NCBI GenBank assembly: GCA_014377425.1
Contig: JACMPQ010000037.1
Location: 1 to 64,000 of the forward strand
Reading direction: 5' to 3'
Source of the DNA: Microbacteriaceae bacterium
GTDB taxonomy: Bacteria; Actinomycetota; Actinomycetes; Actinomycetales; Microbacteriaceae
DNA: 64,000 bases
Part shown: piece by piece, positions 54,811 to 64,000 of the stretch
Layout of the letters: every line of letters starts with the position of its first letter
Position numbering within the stretch: position 1 is the stretch's first letter
The notes under the pieces: model-generated
Told to the model about the DNA's origin: nothing
Databases searched by the model: none
The model's input: the letters and a program-made list of their open reading frames with translations, nothing else
Position numbers and translations under genes: made by a program

Positions 54811-54858
54811 GTGTCTGGCTCTTCGGATGTCCGTCTGCTCGGGTGTCTGGCTGTTCGG
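54811..54858. repeat. Three degenerate 16-bp tandem units
   Basis: gtgtctggctcttcgg / atgtccgtctgctcgg / gtgtctggctgttcgg. Confidence 0.75.
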
Positions 54859-55008
54859 CCGTTTGGGCCCGGCACCGATGCCCCCCGGGTGGTGAGCTTC
54901 GGAACCGTTCTGGCCGCCAAGTAGACTGATCTCTGACCCCTCATACATTTGCCGATCTCGCGTGACCGCGCGCTGGTAGATCGCCGCTAGTCAAATTGGA
55001 TATTTTCT

Positions 55009-56607
55009 GTGCTTTCAGTGCACGAGCTCGAACTCCGTGTCGGAGCCCGTACCCTCATGGAGGGCGTTACCTTCCGCGTCGACCGCGGCGACAAAATCGG
55101 TCTCGTGGGTCGCAACGGTGCCGGAAAGACCACCCTCACCAAGGTTCTGGCGGGCGAAAGCATGCCCACCGGTGGCCGGATTGAGAAATCCGGCGAGGTG
55201 GGCTACCTCCCTCAGGATCCGCGCTCCGGTAACGCCGAGGACCTCGCACGCACTCGTATCCTCGACGCCCGTGGGCTCGGCCAGCTGCTGCTCGGCATGG
55301 AAGCCGCAGCCATCGACATGGGCAGTCCGGATACCGCGACGAGCGCAAAGGCCATGAGCAAGTACGGCAGCCTGCAGGATCGTTTCCTGTCACTCGGCGG
55401 GTACGCCGCAGAGGCCGAAGCCGCGTCCATCGCCAGTAACCTCAGCCTGCCCGACCGCATTCTCGAGCAACCACTGTCGACGCTCTCCGGCGGTCAGCGT
55501 CGCCGTATCGAGCTCGCCCGCATTCTGTTTTCCGGTGCCGACACCATGCTGCTCGATGAGCCCACTAACCACCTTGACGCCGACTCGGTGGTGTGGTTGC
55601 GTGATTACCTCAAGGCATTCCAAGGTGGCTTGATCGTGATCAGCCACGATATTGAATTGGTCGAAGAGACTGTCAACCGGGTGTTCTACCTCGATGCCAA
55701 CCGTACGGTTATCGACGTCTACAACATGAACTGGAAGAACTACCAAAAGCAGCGCGCCGCCGACGAGGAACGTCGCAAAAAAGAGCGCGTAAACGTGGAG
55801 AAGAAGGCCTCGGTTTTGCAGCTGCAGGCCGCTAAGTTTGGCGCGAAGGCGAGCAAGGCTGCATCCGCTCATCAGATGGTGCGTCGCGCCGAGAAGATGC
55901 TGGCGGGACTCGACGAGGTTCGCAGCGTCGACCGGGTCGCCAAGCTGCGCTTTCCCGAGCCGGTGGCCTGTGGGCGTACACCGCTCATGGCCACCAACCT
56001 CAGCAAGAGCTACGGCTCGTTGGAGATCTTTGCCGCCGTAGACCTAGCGATCGACCGTGGTTCTAAAGTGGTGATTCTCGGATTCAACGGTGCGGGAAAA
56101 ACCACACTGCTTCGGATGCTGGCTGGTGTCGATAAGCCAGATACCGGGCAAATTGAGCCCGGCCACGGTCTGCGCATCGGCTACTACGCGCAGGAACATG
56201 AGACCATCGATGTGAAGCGCAGTGTGCTGGAGAACATGGTGTCGTCGTCACCGTCGATCACCGAGGTGGAGGCTCGGCGCGTGCTCGGTTCGTTTCTGTT
56301 CACCGGGGATGACTCCCATAAGGCGGCTGGTGTGCTCTCCGGTGGGGAAAAAACCAGACTCGCCCTTGCCATGATCGTGGTTTCCGGCGCCAACGTTTTG
56401 CTGCTCGATGAGCCCACCAACAACCTCGACCCGGCCAGCCGGCTCGAGATTCTTGATGCGCTGGCGAACTACTCCGGCGCCGTGGTTTTGGTGAGCCACG
56501 ACGAGGGTGCTGTTGAGGCACTCAACCCGGAACGCGTGCTGATCTTGCCTGACGGCGTCGAGGATTTCTGGAATCGCGACTACGCGGATCTGATCAGCCT
56601 CGCCTAG
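55009..56607 (+). CDS. ABC-F family ATPase
   Basis: Two NBDs without TM segments (GRNGAGKTTLTKVL, LSGGQRRRIELARILFSGADTMLLDEPTNHLD; GFNGAGKTTLLRML, LSGGEKTRLALA). Confidence 0.92.
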   Translation: MLSVHELELRVGARTLMEGVTFRVDRGDKIGLVGRNGAGKTTLTKVLAGESMPTGGRIEKSGEVGYLPQDPRSGNAEDLARTRILDARGLGQLLLGMEAAAIDMGSPDTATSAKAMSKYGSLQDRFLSLGGYAAEAEAASIASNLSLPDRILEQPLSTLSGGQRRRIELARILFSGADTMLLDEPTNHLDADSVVWLRDYLKAFQGGLIVISHDIELVEETVNRVFYLDANRTVIDVYNMNWKNYQKQRAADEERRKKERVNVEKKASVLQLQAAKFGAKASKAASAHQMVRRAEKMLAGLDEVRSVDRVAKLRFPEPVACGRTPLMATNLSKSYGSLEIFAAVDLAIDRGSKVVILGFNGAGKTTLLRMLAGVDKPDTGQIEPGHGLRIGYYAQEHETIDVKRSVLENMVSSSPSITEVEARRVLGSFLFTGDDSHKAAGVLSGGEKTRLALAMIVVSGANVLLLDEPTNNLDPASRLEILDALANYSGAVVLVSHDEGAVEALNPERVLILPDGVEDFWNRDYADLISLA

Positions 56608-56710
56608 CCGTGGGTGCCAGCCGGGGAGCCGAAGCTGGGGTTGCCACCGCAATCGGTTGCGCTCGCGCCAAACTCAGGCTGTGCTACTTGCGTGCCTCGT
56701 TCTGACCCGC

Positions 56711-57583
56711 TCAGCGGGTGAGTTCGGGTTCGCTCCGGTCGAGAATGGCGTCCTCAGTGTCGTTGTCGGAGGGCTCTCGTTTCGAGCGCTCGGCGCGTCG
56801 CCGAGCGCGTTCCTCAGCCCGTTCGCGCTCCTCCGGGTCTTCGGCGTTGACAGCGCGGTACTCCTGTCGCAGAGCCCAGCCAAGCCCAATGAAGCTCAAG
56901 AGCGCAAAGACGTACCACTGCAGGGCGTAGGAGAGGTGCGGCCCTTCGTCGCGAATCGGCCGTAGCGAGGGCGCGGGATGCACCGACGCCGTCACTGATT
57001 CGGAGGCCAACAGGCCATAGGCTCCGGTGTAACTCGGCAACTCCACCAGCGACTCAAGTTGCGGGAGGTTGATTGTCGGAATCTGGCCGGAACCGGTAAC
57101 GGTGCGCCGCCCGTTGAGGAGAGGTTCTCCCGCTTTGAGCCGGGCGACGACGGAAACGTCGCCGCGAGGGGCTTCCGGTACAAGGTCGGGCGCATCTTGG
57201 CGTGAACCCACTGAAACCCAGCCGCGGTCAACGATGAAGACCGTTCCCGAGCTCAGAAGCAAGGGAGTGAGAATTTCGAACCCGGGCCGCCCGTTGTAGG
57301 GGCGGTTTCGAACCAGCTGCTGTTTGTCGGGGAGGTAGCGTCCGGTGAGCGTAACCGGAAGCCACCGTTGACTCACCGCGAAGCTCGAGAGCCGGGGAAG
57401 AGCGGTCTGCACCGCAACTGGCGCTGAGTCGTAATTTGCGTCAATGCGGGCAATTTCGGCTTGAGCCTGGGCACGCCGATCAAATTGCCATTGACCCAGA
57501 AGGCTGCAGACCACCGCGAAGACGATCGTGAGGCCGAGGTAGCCGGCCCAACGTTTGCTCACCGCGAAGCGCCATCCGTTCAC
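56711..57583 (-). CDS. SURF1 family protein (cytochrome oxidase assembly)
   Basis: Two TM ends; LGQWQFDRRAQAQAEI; PGFEILTPLLLSSGTVFIVDRGWVSV. Confidence 0.9.
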   Translation of the reverse strand: MNGWRFAVSKRWAGYLGLTIVFAVVCSLLGQWQFDRRAQAQAEIARIDANYDSAPVAVQTALPRLSSFAVSQRWLPVTLTGRYLPDKQQLVRNRPYNGRPGFEILTPLLLSSGTVFIVDRGWVSVGSRQDAPDLVPEAPRGDVSVVARLKAGEPLLNGRRTVTGSGQIPTINLPQLESLVELPSYTGAYGLLASESVTASVHPAPSLRPIRDEGPHLSYALQWYVFALLSFIGLGWALRQEYRAVNAEDPEERERAEERARRRAERSKREPSDNDTEDAILDRSEPELTR

Positions 57584-57816
57584 GAGCTGCCCACCTGTTC
57601 AATCGATTCCCCGATCCCGGTAACAACCACCGGAAAATCGCGGGTCTCGAGATAGTCTCGCAGAAACTCACGATGCTCTGAGCACGCTAGCCACACCTTC
57701 ACCCGATCAATGGAGTGGATGCGGGGATTTCGCCAGTTCACCCGCCAGATCGCAACCGACTCGCACGACGCACGAGAGCATCTTGGGCCAGAGGGTAACT
57801 CTTCCACGATGATCAC
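57580..57816 (-). CDS. Conserved small actinobacterial protein, putative metal-binding
   Basis: 78 aa; CSRASC and ACSEH; overlaps SURF1 start by 4 bp. Confidence 0.65.
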   Translation of the reverse strand: MIIVEELPSGPRCSRASCESVAIWRVNWRNPRIHSIDRVKVWLACSEHREFLRDYLETRDFPVVVTGIGESIEQVGSS

Positions 57817-57855
57817 GAGCTCCCCTTTATGCTGGGCTCGAGTGAGCCGCTAAAA

Positions 57856-58134
57856 CTAGCTGTTTGAGGACCCAACCCGCACGAGCCCGCCGGGGCGAAC
57901 AACGGTACCCGCCGGCTGATGCCCCACATTAGCCAGAACCACGGCGAAGTACGGCAACACGATGGCGCCAATGGCGAAGACGGCGAGCCACCAGCCGTGA
58001 ACGATGAAGCAGAGGGCTATGCATACCAGTCGCACTCCCATGGCGATGCAGTACTTAACCATGCGATCGTGACGGTCTTCTTGGGGCGACTTCGGGAGGG
58101 CGGTAATTGACGAGACGACTTGCTGCTTAGCCAT
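57856..58134 (-). CDS. DUF3099 domain membrane protein
   Basis: DRMVKYCIAMGVRLVCIALCFIVHGWWLAVFAIGAIVLPYFAVVLAN. Confidence 0.8.
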   Translation of the reverse strand: MAKQQVVSSITALPKSPQEDRHDRMVKYCIAMGVRLVCIALCFIVHGWWLAVFAIGAIVLPYFAVVLANVGHQPAGTVVRPGGLVRVGSSNS

Positions 58135-58245
58135 AAATGCACTGTTTCCGGGGAGTAGATGGTGCCTTCTAGTGACCTAATTCTACGTCTACACTGGGGA
58201 GAGTTTGCCGTGAAGCGTTGAGCCTTCGCTGCAGGAAGGCTTCAC

Positions 58246-58956
58246 GTGACCATCGCTAGAACCGTACTCATCACCGGCGGTAACCGGGGTATTGGCTTTG
58301 CCATTGCTCAGGAATTCGTGGCCCTCGGACACCGTGTGGCCGTAACATCGCGATCGGGAGCTGGTCCCGAAGGATCGCTTACGGTTTTGGCTGATGTCAC
58401 GGATGTCGCATCGATCGATGCCGCATTCACCGCGGTTGAGGCCGAGCTCGGCCCGATCGAGGTGGTGGTCGCAAATGCCGGCATCACCAAAGACACACTG
58501 CTGCTTCGGATGACCGAGGATGATTTCACGAGTGTTGTCGACACCAACTTGTCGGGCGCTTTTCGGGTCATCAAACGTGCGTCGAAGGGCATGCTCAAGG
58601 CGCGCTTTGGTCGCGTTATCTTAGTTTCCAGCGTGGTGGGTCTCTACGGCTCGGCCGGTCAGGTGAATTACGCGGCGTCGAAAAGCGGCCTGATTGGTCT
58701 CGCTCGTTCAGTGACCCGCGAGTTGGGTTCTCGCGGCATCACCGCAAACGTCGTGGCTCCCGGCTTCATCGAAACCGACATGACCGCAGAGCTCGCCGAC
58801 GCTCAGCAGTCCGACTACCGCAAGGCAATTCCGGCAGGGCGGTTTGGTAGCGCGACCGAGGTCGCGCGCGTGGTCACCTGGCTAGCCAGCGATGATGCCG
58901 GATACATCTCGGGTGCTGTCATCCCGGTGGATGGCGGCCTCGGGATGGGCCACTAG
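58246..58956 (+). CDS. fabG: Beta-ketoacyl-ACP reductase / SDR
   Basis: TGGNRGIGFAIA, ANAGITKD, YAASKSGLIGLARS, VAPGFIETDMT. Confidence 0.9.
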   Translation: MTIARTVLITGGNRGIGFAIAQEFVALGHRVAVTSRSGAGPEGSLTVLADVTDVASIDAAFTAVEAELGPIEVVVANAGITKDTLLLRMTEDDFTSVVDTNLSGAFRVIKRASKGMLKARFGRVILVSSVVGLYGSAGQVNYAASKSGLIGLARSVTRELGSRGITANVVAPGFIETDMTAELADAQQSDYRKAIPAGRFGSATEVARVVTWLASDDAGYISGAVIPVDGGLGMGH

Positions 58957-58983
58957 CGCGCGATAGCGCTCGGAAGCACGGGC

Positions 58984-59625
58984 TTAGGAGCGGCGAATCC
59001 CGAGTAACGGAAGTAGTTGCCCGAGATCACGGACATCCATAATAAGATCCGCACGGTCGCGCACCGGTGCCTTGGCATCGAAGGCCACCGACAGTCCGGT
59101 AATCGCCATCATCTCGAGATCATTGGCGCCGTCGCCGACCGCAACGGTCTGGCTCAGGGGCACACAGCAATCCGAGGCCCACTCGCGAAGGGTCGCTGCC
59201 TTAGCCTGGGCATCAATGATTGGTCCGCTGAGGCCGCCGGTGAGTCGTCCGTCTTCGACCTCGAGTCGATTGGCCCGCGCGTAGTCCAGACCGAGTTCGG
59301 CGGCGAGCGGATCGAGAAGTTCATGAAAGCCACCGGAGACCGCGCCGATGCGCCCGCCCGCCGCATGGATGCCAGCAATGAGTTCAACAACTCCCGTGGT
59401 GACAGCGAGGGTTTTTCCCACTTCGGCAAACACCGAGACTGGTAAGCCGGCCAATGTCGCCGCCCTAGCGCGCAAGCTGAGTTCAAAATCAAGCTCACCG
59501 TTCATTGCTCGAAGGGTGATCTCCTCGACCTCCGCCAGGGAGCCGGCCTTGGCTGCGAGAAGTTCAATCACCTCGTCTTCAATGAGGGTGGAATCAACGT
59601 CGAGAACTGCCAGAAACTGTGCCAT
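58984..59625 (-). CDS. serB: Phosphoserine phosphatase
   Basis: DVDSTLIEDEVIELLA, GAVSGGFHELLDPLA, VAVGDGANDLEMM. ORF opens at 59718; start at MAQFLAVLD preferred but uncertain. Confidence 0.88.
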   Translation of the reverse strand: MAQFLAVLDVDSTLIEDEVIELLAAKAGSLAEVEEITLRAMNGELDFELSLRARAATLAGLPVSVFAEVGKTLAVTTGVVELIAGIHAAGGRIGAVSGGFHELLDPLAAELGLDYARANRLEVEDGRLTGGLSGPIIDAQAKAATLREWASDCCVPLSQTVAVGDGANDLEMMAITGLSVAFDAKAPVRDRADLIMDVRDLGQLLPLLGIRRS

Positions 59626-59721
59626 GACCCGCGAATACCCCTGATTGTCACCGGACCCCCGCGGCTGCGACTTTCCTTGGGCGGTGATGCTCAGGAGTGC
59701 TGCCATGGGTAACGGCAAAGA

Positions 59722-60966
59722 CTAAACGACGCGGACTCCCTTGCCCACGACGGTGATTCCGGTTTCGGTGACGGTAAAACCACGAGCCCGATCGGCATCC
59801 GCATCCACCCCGACGGTCGCGCCAGCTTCGACAACGACTTCCTTATCCAGAATAGCCCGCCGCACGATGGCGTTCGGGCCGATGTGTACGCGATCAAAGA
59901 TGATGGAATCGATCACCTGCGCCCCACCCTCGATCGTGGCCCACGGCCCCAATACGCTCCGCTCGACGTGAGCTCCGGAGAGTAACGACCCGAGAGAAAC
60001 AATGGAGTCGGTGGTGGTGCCGAGGTTTCCGTTGGAATCCCTCACAAATTTTGCCGGCGGCGAGTTGCGTTGCTGGCTGAAAATGGGCCAATCGGTGTTG
60101 TACAGATTGAAAATTGGCAGTGCTGAGATGAGATCTTGGTGCGCATCGAAAAAGGATTCGATGGTTCCCACGTCCCGCCAGTAGTAACGGTCTCGATCGG
60201 TTGCCCCGGGAACGTCGTTGCGATTCAGATCGTAAACAGCCGCGTCATTGCGGGAGACGAACCAGGGAACGATGTCGCCGCCCATGTCGTGCGCGGAATC
60301 TTCGTTCTCCCCGTCGCGAATGACCGCATCCATCAGGACATCGGCGTTGAACACATAGTTGCCCATCGAGGCCAGCACTTCGGTGGGGGAGTCCGCCAAT
60401 CCCTCTGGATTTTCGGGCTTCTCGAGAAAGGCCCGAATCCGTGTCGGGTCATCCGGCTGAACATCAATGACGCCGAATTGGTTCGCCAGTGAGATGGGCT
60501 GCCGGATGGCCGCTACCGTGACTCCGGCGCCGGATTCTATGTGAGCTTCAATCATCTGAGAGAAGTCCATGCGGTAGACGTGATCCGCCCCGACAACGAC
60601 AACGATGTCGGGTTTCTCGTCGCGCAGAAGGTTGAGGCTCTGCAGAATCGCGTCAGCGGAACCGGCAAACCAGCGCTTACCCAGGCGCTGCTGGGCCGGA
60701 ACGGATGCGACATAGGAATTGGTCAACCCGGAGAGCCTCCAGGTTTGAGAAACGTGGCGGTCGAGACTGTGTGACTTGTACTGAGTCAACACCACGATTT
60801 GCCGGAGCCCCGAGTTCAATAAATTCGAGAGCGCGAAGTCAATGAGGCGATAGTTGCCCGCGAAGGGAACCCCCGGTTTGGCGCGGTCGGCAGTGAGCGG
60901 CATCAGCCGTTTACCCTCCCCGCCAGCGAGGACGATGCCGAAGATCTTCTTTGATGCTGGTGCCAT
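59722..60966 (-). CDS. glgC: Glucose-1-phosphate adenylyltransferase
   Basis: [50 protein letters not shown]. Confidence 0.96.
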   Translation of the reverse strand: MAPASKKIFGIVLAGGEGKRLMPLTADRAKPGVPFAGNYRLIDFALSNLLNSGLRQIVVLTQYKSHSLDRHVSQTWRLSGLTNSYVASVPAQQRLGKRWFAGSADAILQSLNLLRDEKPDIVVVVGADHVYRMDFSQMIEAHIESGAGVTVAAIRQPISLANQFGVIDVQPDDPTRIRAFLEKPENPEGLADSPTEVLASMGNYVFNADVLMDAVIRDGENEDSAHDMGGDIVPWFVSRNDAAVYDLNRNDVPGATDRDRYYWRDVGTIESFFDAHQDLISALPIFNLYNTDWPIFSQQRNSPPAKFVRDSNGNLGTTTDSIVSLGSLLSGAHVERSVLGPWATIEGGAQVIDSIIFDRVHIGPNAIVRRAILDKEVVVEAGATVGVDADADRARGFTVTETGITVVGKGVRVV

Positions 60967-61012
60967 GGGCTAACAGTAGGGGTATGTGCCGGGGTGTACT
61001 AGCGTTCGGGGG

Positions 61013-62194
61013 GTGAGAGTCGACCTAATTACACGCGAATACCCACCGGAGGTTTACGGCGGAGCGGGAGTGCACGTCACCGAGCTCGTTCGAGCCCTGA
61101 AACCGGTAACCGACGTGCTGGTGCGCTGTTTTGGCGAACCTCGCACCGAGGCCGGGGTATACGCCTATCCGGTGCCGGCAGAGCTCGCTGGCGCTAATCC
61201 TGCCCTCACCACATTGGGGGTTGATTTACAGATAGCGCAGGCGGTTGCCGGAGCCGACGTGGTGCACTCGCACACCTGGTATGCGAACGGGGCCGGGCAC
61301 CTTGCTTCCCTGCTGCACGGGATTCCGCACGTTGTTACCGCGCACAGTCTGGAACCGATGCGGCCGTGGAAGGCAGAGCAGCTCGGCGGCGGCTATCGCG
61401 TCTCCAGCTGGATCGAGCGCACGGCTTTTGAAAACGCGGATGCCGTGATCGCCGTAAGCCGAGGAATGCGTTCGGATATTCTGCGCGCGTACCCCTCGCT
61501 CAACGAGGATCGCGTCTCCGTCGTTTATAACGGCATCGATCTTCAGCAGTGGAAGCCAGTTCAGGATCACGACTTGGTGCGCCGACTAGGAATCGATCCA
61601 GACCGCCCCTCGGTCGTCTTCGTTGGACGCATCACCCGGCAGAAGGGCTTGCCGTATTTGTTGCGTGCGGCCAAACAGCTACCCAAAGATGTTCAGTTTG
61701 TGTTGTGCGCAGGCGCTCCCGATACTCCGGAGATTCTCGCCGAGGTGCAGGCAGGAGTCGCCGAACTCGCGGCATCCCGCTCCGGGGTCGTATGGATTGA
61801 CCGGCTGCTGAGCCAGCACGAATTGTCAGCCGTGTTGAGTGTTGCCACCACTTTTGTGTGTCCCTCGGTGTACGAACCCCTCGGAATCGTCAACCTCGAG
61901 GCGATGGCCTGTGGCGTTGCGGTCGTGGGAACGGCCACCGGCGGAATTCCGGAGGTCGTCGACGATGGGGTTACCGGTCGGCTGGTTCCGATCGAGCAAT
62001 TGCAAGACGGTACCGGAACCCCCATCGATCCCGATCGTTTTGTGCGTGACCTCGCCGCGACTCTGATCGAAGTAGTCAGCGATCCCGACACTGCCAAACG
62101 GTACGGAGCAGCGGGTCGAGATCGAGCCGAAATGGAGTTCGGCTGGGAACGAATTGCGAGGCAAACTCAGGCAATTTACGACTCGCTTACTTGA
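61013..62194 (+). CDS. glgA: Glycogen synthase (actinobacterial GT4 type)
   Basis: VRVDLITREYPPEVYGGAGVHVTELV; FVGRITRQKGLPYLLRAA; PSVYEPLGIVNLEAMACGVAVVGTATGGIPEVV. GTG at 61013. Confidence 0.93.
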   Translation: MRVDLITREYPPEVYGGAGVHVTELVRALKPVTDVLVRCFGEPRTEAGVYAYPVPAELAGANPALTTLGVDLQIAQAVAGADVVHSHTWYANGAGHLASLLHGIPHVVTAHSLEPMRPWKAEQLGGGYRVSSWIERTAFENADAVIAVSRGMRSDILRAYPSLNEDRVSVVYNGIDLQQWKPVQDHDLVRRLGIDPDRPSVVFVGRITRQKGLPYLLRAAKQLPKDVQFVLCAGAPDTPEILAEVQAGVAELAASRSGVVWIDRLLSQHELSAVLSVATTFVCPSVYEPLGIVNLEAMACGVAVVGTATGGIPEVVDDGVTGRLVPIEQLQDGTGTPIDPDRFVRDLAATLIEVVSDPDTAKRYGAAGRDRAEMEFGWERIARQTQAIYDSLT

Positions 62195-62242
62195 GCTGTC
62201 GCGCTGCGGGAGCGGGATGCGGAGGTGCCCTAGGGTGGAGAT

Positions 62243-63025
62243 ATGGCCCGTGTTCTTCAGCTCTCAGATGTCTCGGTCGTTCGCGGCGGTACCCCGATTC
62301 TCGACTCCGTCTCCTGGACGGTCAATGACGACGAGCGCTGGGTGATTCTGGGGCCGAACGGTGCCGGAAAAACTACCCTGCTGCAGGTCGCCGCCGCTTT
62401 TCTTCACCCGACGTCGGGCACGGCGCATGTGCTCGATGACACCCTCGGACGAAGCGACCTTTTTGAGTTACGCCCGCGGATTGGGTTTGCCTCGAGCGCT
62501 CTCGCCCGCAAAATTCCGGGGGAGGAGACGGTACTGAACGTTGTACTCACGGCCGCCTACGCCGTTACTGGTCGCTGGAATGAAAGCTACGAGGATGTCG
62601 ACGTTCGCCGCGCTCAGCGTGTGCTTGCCGAATGGAAGCTCGGCGATTTCGCCAGTCGCCGCTTCGGCGAACTCAGTGACGGCGAGCAGAAGCGGGTACA
62701 GATTGCCCGTTCGGTAATGACAGATCCTGAGCTGCTCCTGCTGGATGAACCGGCCGCGAGCCTCGATCTCGGAGCGCGGGAGGAGCTGCTGCAAATCCTC
62801 GGCGGATATGCTAGCGCGCCCCAGGCTCCCGCAATCGTTATGGTGACGCATCACGTGGAAGAAATTGCCGTCGGGTTCAGTCACGCATTGGTGATGAAGG
62901 CCGGAAAAGTTTTTGCCTCCGGTCCCATCGCCGAGGTAATCACGGGTGAGGTTCTGAGCCCCGCATTTGATCTTCCCCTCATCGTAGAGGAGCGCGATCG
63001 TCGGTTTGTGGCTCGCGCAGCCTGA
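62243..63025 (+). CDS. ABC transporter ATP-binding protein (orphan)
   Basis: GPNGAGKTTLLQVA, LSDGEQKRVQIARSVMTDPELLLLDEPAASLDL; no permease adjacent. Confidence 0.87.
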   Translation: MARVLQLSDVSVVRGGTPILDSVSWTVNDDERWVILGPNGAGKTTLLQVAAAFLHPTSGTAHVLDDTLGRSDLFELRPRIGFASSALARKIPGEETVLNVVLTAAYAVTGRWNESYEDVDVRRAQRVLAEWKLGDFASRRFGELSDGEQKRVQIARSVMTDPELLLLDEPAASLDLGAREELLQILGGYASAPQAPAIVMVTHHVEEIAVGFSHALVMKAGKVFASGPIAEVITGEVLSPAFDLPLIVEERDRRFVARAA

Positions 63026-63120
63026 CGCCCGCCCTTGTCATCTGGTAACATCGGGGGTTGGCCCACTGGGCTCAGGTTTTAACGCTGTAGATCCATCCCA
63101 TTCACAATCCAAGGAATCTC

Positions 63121-63372
63121 ATGAAGTCTGACATCCACCCCACATATGCCGCCGTTGTCTTTCGTGATCTGGCGTCGGGTGCGACCTTCCTGACTCGCTC
63201 GACGGTGAGCAGCGCGAAGACCATCGACTGGGAAGACGGCAACACCTACCCGGTGATCGACGTAGAAATCTCCTCCGAATCTCACCCGTTCTACACGGGC
63301 AAGCAGCGCATCCTCGACTCCGCTGGCCGCGTTGAGAAGTTCAACACGCGTTACAAGGGTTTCGGAGCCTAA
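63121..63372 (+). CDS. rpmE2: 50S ribosomal protein L31 type B
   Basis: [29 protein letters not shown] ... [28 protein letters not shown]; no cysteines. Confidence 0.95.
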   Translation: MKSDIHPTYAAVVFRDLASGATFLTRSTVSSAKTIDWEDGNTYPVIDVEISSESHPFYTGKQRILDSAGRVEKFNTRYKGFGA

Positions 63373-63422
63373 GCGCCCTGTACGAAAATACGTTTACAAC
63401 CACGCACTCTGCACGACCCAGG

Positions 63423-63459
63423 GCGGCTCGACCACATTCACGTGGGCGGGCCGCTTTTT
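63423..63459 (+). terminator. Rho-independent terminator downstream of rpmE2
   Basis: GCGGC ... CCA/TGG ... GCCGC followed by TTTTT. Confidence 0.6.
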
Positions 63460-63542
63460 GGCGCATCGGGAACGTTGCTCAGTCCGGTCGCCTAGGTACC
63501 TTGCTTAGGCCGTTCGCTCTGGCCGTTCGCTCTGGCCGATTG

Positions 63543-63646
63543 CTTAGACTCGTCATTCTGGCGAGACGCTTAGACGAGCCGTTCTGGCTGGTCGTTTAGA
63601 CGAGCCGGTCTAGCAAGCCGTTTAGACGAGCCGCTCTGGCCAGTCG
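63543..63646. repeat. Four tandem 26-bp units overlapping the 3' end of the exonuclease gene
   Basis: cttagactcgtcattctggcgagacg / cttagacgagccgttctggctggtcg / tttagacgagccggtctagcaagccg / tttagacgagccgctctggccagtcg. Confidence 0.92.
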
Positions 63647-64000
63647 CCGAACGAGGTGAACGTCGGGTCTTTGGTGCGCCGCATGTACTCCTGAAAGTTC
63701 GCAGCCTGATCGGCGCACCAGTCTGCCTGGCGGGTTTGTAAGACCGTGAGGTCTGTGCCGAGCTCAGTGGCGAATTTGCGCGCGATCGCCTGCCCCACCC
63801 GGCCCGCTGCCACGGCATCCGCGGTGGCGTTGTGGGCATCCGAAAGTTCAACGCCATAAAATTCGGCAGCGCTTTCGAGGGTGCGCTTGCCCTTGCGATA
63901 CTTGTCCATCGCCCGGTCGATGACCAGCGGATCGATGATCGGTGTGGGAGATTCGAGGGGGATGACGCCGTGCCGACGAGCTTCCCGATTGAGCAGGGTG
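63622..64000 (-). CDS. 3'-5' exonuclease (DnaQ/epsilon-like), 5' part outside the window
   Basis: Open frame to window edge; PLVIDRAMDKYRKGKRTLESAAEFYGVELSDAHNATADAVAAGRV has the DEDD ExoIII HNATADA motif. Confidence 0.85.
   Translation of the reverse strand, partial: TLLNREARRHGVIPLESPTPIIDPLVIDRAMDKYRKGKRTLESAAEFYGVELSDAHNATADAVAAGRVGQAIARKFATELGTDLTVLQTRQADWCADQAANFQEYMRRTKDPTFTSFGDWPERLV

Noticed and set aside
63543-63646. Possible CRISPR array
   Set aside because: Units are directly adjacent with no spacers and no cas genes; it is a degenerate tandem repeat.

Overview
High-GC actinobacterial chromosome segment, probably Microbacteriaceae judging by gene content and order (RbpA, WhiA, OpcA, DUF3099, Sec/Suf order). 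Two parts are visible. (1) About 1-19 kb is an exopolysaccharide (EPS) locus: acyltransferase, lipoprotein esterase, Wzz/BY-kinase, five glycosyltransferases, two polysaccharide pyruvyl transferases (one fused to a Wzx-type flippase), a Wzy-like polymerase, a secreted beta-helix protein and a Tat-exported ferritin-like protein. (2) About 19-64 kb is mostly conserved housekeeping: acsA, a secreted metalloprotease, rpsA, coaE, uvrB, uvrA, uvrC, rapZ, whiA, sodA, gap, pgk, tpiA, secG, rbpA, the pentose-phosphate operon (pgl, opcA, zwf, pgi, tal, tkt), ctaB/ctaA, sufB-sufD-Rieske-sufC-sufT, an ABC-F protein, SURF1, fabG, serB, glgC/glgA, type-B L31 and an exonuclease. The best leads are the flippase-pyruvyl transferase fusion, a UvrA whose C-terminal Walker B aspartate reads as valine (LVEPTTGLH), short tandem duplications (15/16/18/21/26 bp) scattered over unrelated genes and often at gene 3' ends, and repeated ACAACGCAA motifs in the zwf leader. 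No tRNA, rRNA, CRISPR array, transposase or prophage was recognised. All calls come from reading the sequence; no database search was run.
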